This document shows, piece by piece, positions 60,487 to 64,000 of a stretch of DNA of 64,000 nt. Position numbers and translations under genes: made by a program. The notes beneath the pieces are model-generated. The model was given only the letters and a program-made list of their open reading frames with translations, did no database searches and was not told the origin of the DNA. Position 1 is the first letter of the stretch; each line of letters opens with the position of its first letter. Source of the stretch: Trifolium pratense (lineage: Eukaryota > Streptophyta > Magnoliopsida > Fabales > Fabaceae); the NCBI RefSeq assembly GCF_020283565.1, contig NC_060059.1:50473157-50537156 (forward strand). The letters run 5' to 3'.

Positions 60487-62739
60487 GTTTTCCCTGCAGA
60501 AATTCTCTTGTTAAAAAGTCTGGCAAGGAATTCTTAATTCCCTGTATATGCTCAATTTCGAAATCAAAACAGGAGAGTAATGATTGCCATCTAGCAAAAA
60601 TATGTTTTGAAACTAAATTTTTTACATCTTTTTGTAAAACACTGGTTGCAGCTTTACAATCAGTTTTTAATAGAAATTTCTTAGAAAACAAATCATCTTG
60701 AAATTTTGTAATGCATAAAACAATTGATAAAATTTCTTTTTTAATAGTACTATATTTTAATTGGGCTGGGTTCCAAGTTCCAGAATAATATCTGACTACT
60801 TGTTCCTTAACCATACCCGGTAGTATTTGCTTTAAAATTCCTCCAAATCCAAGATCAGAGGCATCTGTTTCCACTATTAATTTGGCTGTAGGATCTGGTA
60901 TTCCTAAACAGGGTAATTTTTTCACTATTTCCTTTAATTGTAATATACTCCGAGTCATTGTATCATCCCAAGGTGGTGGATTTTTCCTAAGTCTCTTAAA
61001 CAAGGGGATGCATATAATTCTAAGGTTAGGGATAAAATCTGACACATAATTTACACACCCTAGAAATCTCTGTAATTGAGTTTTATCTTTTAATTCATTA
61101 GGAAATTTACTAACAAACTCTAATGATCTACTAATTGGGGTGTACATCCCTTGTGTTATGTCGAAACCTAAAAATCTAATTTTAGTTTGAAATATTTTTA
61201 ATTTTTTCTCTGATAACACTAAACCATTATCTTTAATGATTTGAAAAAATAGTTCCATATGGTGAAGATGCTGATTAATGGACTCCGAAAAAACTAATAT
61301 GTCATCTAAATAAACTATGGTAAAATCTGAGTAATCATTAAATATGGTGTTCATAATATTTTGAAATTCAGAAGGAGCATTCTTTAGTCCTAAAGGCATA
61401 ACGTTCCATTCATAGTGACCAAACGGTACCACAAATGCCGTTTTATATTTATCCTGTTCTTCTAATTGGATTTGATAATATCCTGATTTTAAATCAAATT
61501 TTGAATAAATACTTTTATTATGTAATCTACTAATTAAATCTTTTTTATTAGGTATAGGATACCTAATCCATTTTAACGCTTTGTTTAATAGTTTATAATT
61601 TATTACTAGTCTAGGACTTCCTCGTTCTAATTCAGATGCATTAATAACATAAAATGCCGAGCAACTCCAAGGAGATTTACTAGGCCTAATTAAGCCTTTA
61701 TCTAAGTAATCTTGTATTTCTTTTTTGCAATAATCTAGGTGTTCTTGATTCATTTGTATTGGTCGAGCCCTAGTGGGTATATTTATTTCTCTAAAGTCTG
61801 ATTCATAAGGTAAAGAGACAGTATGTACCTTTCTTTTCCAGAATGCATTAGGTTGTTCTGAGCAAAGATGTTTTTTAAATTTCTCTAAAACATTATCAAT
61901 TTTTTCTTTAATGTTGGGTGTTTTTATTTGGTCTTCTATTCTCTTTAAACGTATTTCCTTATTAATAAAATTAATTTGTTTTTTCTTTTTATTTATTAAA
62001 TTAATTTGAGATATAGCTCTTTCTTGTACAAAATTTAAATCTCTAATTTTTGGTTTATCTAAAAATTCAAAATCAATTTCTCTATTTAATACTGTAGTAG
62101 TTATACCATTTTCATTTACTTTAAAGGGATAAAGTAAGGTTAAGAAAGGTGTTCCTAGAATAATTTCTTCTGTAATATTTTTAACTAATAGAAAGGAGGT
62201 TATGTAACATATTTTATCTTTACAAACTTTAGCGTTGGATAATTTATACGAAACTTGTAATCTATTACCATTGGCTCCACGTAATGATTCTTTAGTTTTT
62301 TCGTAGAACTGGGTAGGTATTAATCCTTCTTGTATGCAGTTTAAATCTGCTCCAGAATCTACTAATGCAGTAAATTCATAAGTCATATCTCTAATTATTA
62401 ATTTAATCTTTGTATACCATTTGTGAGAAATCATTTTTTCTATTTTATTAATATAGATTTCTTCTTCTTCGTTCTTACTAGAAGAAGGAAAAGGAATCAT
62501 AGTTCGTAACCTATTCTGTTCCTGAATAATTAGAGTTCCTTGTAATTCTAGAATTTTAACTTCCAATTCATCATCTCTATTTTTTAATGATTGAATTTCT
62601 TTTTTAAGGATTTTAATTTCCTCTTGTAAATCTCTTAAGGTTATGGGATTCTGAGAGGGTTTCTTAAAGAGTTCCATAACATCTTTAAATTCCACTTTAT
62701 GTAATTCTTTCTTTTCTATCTCATTATCGTCGATTATAT

Positions 62740-62742
<3 letters not shown>
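59648..62742 (-). mobile_element. endogenous pararetrovirus fragment (Caulimoviridae, florendovirus/petuvirus-like)
   Basis: About 3.1 kb containing the protease-RT-RNase H end of a caulimovirid polyprotein and a second, overlapping ORF. No LTRs, PBS or integrase are present, which rules out a normal LTR retrotransposon. The gene order (long ORF 1 ending in RT-RNase H, then a short ORF 2 of unknown function) and the TA-repeat borders are what is known for florendoviruses. Movement and coat protein parts are missing, so the copy is truncated at the ORF 1 side and also within ORF 2. Confidence 0.8.

Positions 62743-62815
<73 letters not shown>
60479..62815 (-). CDS. endogenous caulimovirid polyprotein, C-terminal part: protease, RT, RNase H
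   Basis: Open from the window's (TA)n border to TAA at 60479-60481; the first ~25 codons are translated TA repeat, so viral sequence starts near 62742. Seen in order: a short coiled coil (about residues 60-92), retropepsin-like protease with DSGAD (153-157), reverse transcriptase with FDLKSGYYQI and the YLDD box (502-505), and RNase H with TDASD (650-654), the KE pair near 692 and a second catalytic Asp in TDCKAA. It replicates viral DNA from RNA in the exogenous relatives. The 5' part of the ORF (movement and coat domains) is absent. No stop or frameshift interrupts about 2.26 kb, so the insertion may be fairly recent. Confidence 0.85.
62743..62810. repeat. (TA)n microsatellite, right border of the virus-like insert
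   Basis: About 34 TA units, immediately followed by a foldback MITE. Confidence 0.95.
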
Positions 62816-63183
62816 CGGTATAATATTTGAGTAATGTTACACCGCTCAATAACGCTTCAACGAATACAAATTTTAAAAAATACACCGTTGGATTGAAAGT
62901 TTATATCATTTAGATCATTCATGTTCAATTTTACAAAAATCTAAAATCGTTTGATATGTTATTGAGACCGATCAAGATTAACGCTTTATGTGTTTTTATT
63001 GAATACCGTTAAGCTTAATTAATCAATCTCAATAACATATCAAATGATTTTAGATTTTTATAGAATTGAACATGAATGATCTATATGATATAAACTTTCA
63101 ATCCAACGGTGGATTTTGTAAAATTTGTATTCGTTGAAGCATTATTGAGTGGGGTAACATTACTCAAATGTTACACCGGTGTA
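62812..63183. mobile_element. foldback MITE, family B
   Basis: Almost fully palindromic: ACACCGGTATAATATTTGAG at the left and its inverse at the right, inner arms with TCAATAACGCTTCAACGAAT and GTTGGATTGAAAGTTTATAT. The loop is near 63000. It abuts the TA repeat. Confidence 0.8.
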
Positions 63184-63224
63184 ATTTGATCTCTCCCCTA
63201 TATATACATATATATATATATATA

Positions 63225-63573
63225 AGGGAGAACATCTGAGTGATGTTACACCGCTCAATAACGCTATAACGAATACAAATTTTACAAAATCTATCGTTTG
63301 ATTGAAAATTTATATCATATAGATCATCCACGTTAAGTTTTATAAAAATCTAAAATCGTTTGATATGTCATTGAAAACGATCAAGATTAACGGTATTTCA
63401 TAAAAGCACATAATCCATTAATTTTGACGAGTCTAAAAAACATATCAAACAATTTTAGATTTTTATAAAACTTAACATGCATGATCTATATGATATAAAC
63501 TTTTAATCCAATGGTGGATTTTGAAAAATTTATATTCGTTATAGCGTTATTGAACGGTGTAACATCACTCAAT
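63225..63573. mobile_element. foldback MITE, family B, second copy
   Basis: Ends CTGAGTGATGTTACACCG and inverse, arms as in 62812-63183. Flanked by TA-rich runs (63198-63223 and 63572-63589), so this family seems to sit in TA-rich targets. Confidence 0.8.
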
Positions 63574-63649
63574 ATATATATATATATATTTTGACTAAAG
63601 CATATATCTTTTTTAGGAGTAATATTTTCATGTAACAAATTAATATTTT

Positions 63650-63695
63650 CACCACCGGTTTAATCTGATTCGGGGTTAGTTCTAACATTTTTTTT
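63650..63695 (-). repeat. 5'-truncated SINE fragment
   Basis: CACCACCGGTTTAATCTGAT matches the 3' part of the SINE at 57360-57523 in the same orientation. Confidence 0.5.
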
Positions 63696-63787
63696 CAATG
63701 CCACATTTTTTTCTCCAGCAATATATTCTTATTTATTTTTTTTTGTTTATTGTATTTCAACTAACTTAATTACTCCGTTAACTACTA

Positions 63788-63942
63788 CTCCATCTGGTCC
63801 TTAATATAAGAAAAAATTAACTTTTTAAATACATGGAATGATTGATGTATTTGCATTTGGACTAAAAAATAGACCAAATACACATTCAACATTCTATGAA
63901 TTTAGAAAGCAAATTCTCTCTTATATTAAGGATTAGAGGGAG
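63788..63942. mobile_element. Stowaway-like MITE
   Basis: CTCCATCTGGTCCTTAATAT at the left, inverse CTCCCTCTAATCCTTAATAT at the right, TA flanks (63786-63787, 63943-63944). A variant of the CTCCCTCCGTCCC family. Confidence 0.75.
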
Positions 63943-64000
63943 TATTATTAAGGGTATTTATTTGTCATGTTACCTAGATAAATTATTAGTATTAGTACTC

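Overview
This window is nuclear DNA from a flowering plant, most likely a papilionoid legume and possibly Medicago. That rests on overall style (AT-rich, intron-rich genes, legume-type SINEs and MITEs), not on a database match. Seven protein-coding loci of ordinary plant type sit in a matrix dominated by transposable elements.

Layout. (1) 1-3,510: 3' part of an alpha/beta-hydrolase gene whose first exon lies left of the window. (2) 3,511-8,882: repeat-rich spacer with a foldback element, a Helitron-type 3' end and a tandem array carrying tRNA-like (pol III) motifs. (3) 8,883-20,334: one old non-coding LTR retrotransposon (5-bp target duplication ACGGG) split by a CACTA transposon (10,574-12,608, duplication TAT) and by a young Ty1/copia element (13,078-17,654, duplication ATCCC). 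(4) 20,340-23,700: MITEs, including a hAT-type element with a perfect 8-bp duplication. (5) 23,746-29,033: a second, nearly identical alpha/beta-hydrolase gene whose membrane-anchor exon is tandemly duplicated. (6) 30,538-31,215 germin-like protein (-), 33,173-34,432 F-box/LRR protein (-), 35,661-36,069 a small frameshifted gene (+), 37,908-40,731 mitochondrial-type IscA-like Fe-S assembly protein (-). (7) 41,185-48,315: SINE cluster, dead LINE, Mutator-type MITE, Helitron-type end, foldback and hAT MITE. (8) 48,981-57,210: plastid-division FtsZ2 in seven coding exons, with a 4.9-kb first intron holding TE debris and a hairpin built from an RPA1-like gene fragment. (9) 59,648-62,742: a fragment of an endogenous caulimovirid (florendovirus/petuvirus-like) with two long open frames, embedded on both sides in (TA)n, followed by foldback MITEs to the window end.

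The cellular genes do not form a pathway. They are housekeeping or family genes: hydrolase pair, germin, F-box, ISCA1, FtsZ2. The most notable items are the virus fragment inside a TA microsatellite, the divergent fate of a duplicated membrane-anchor exon in the two hydrolase paralogues, the three-layer transposon nest, and a Mutator-type MITE with internal minisatellites. Exon models were built by hand from frame, phase and GT/AG sites, without transcripts.
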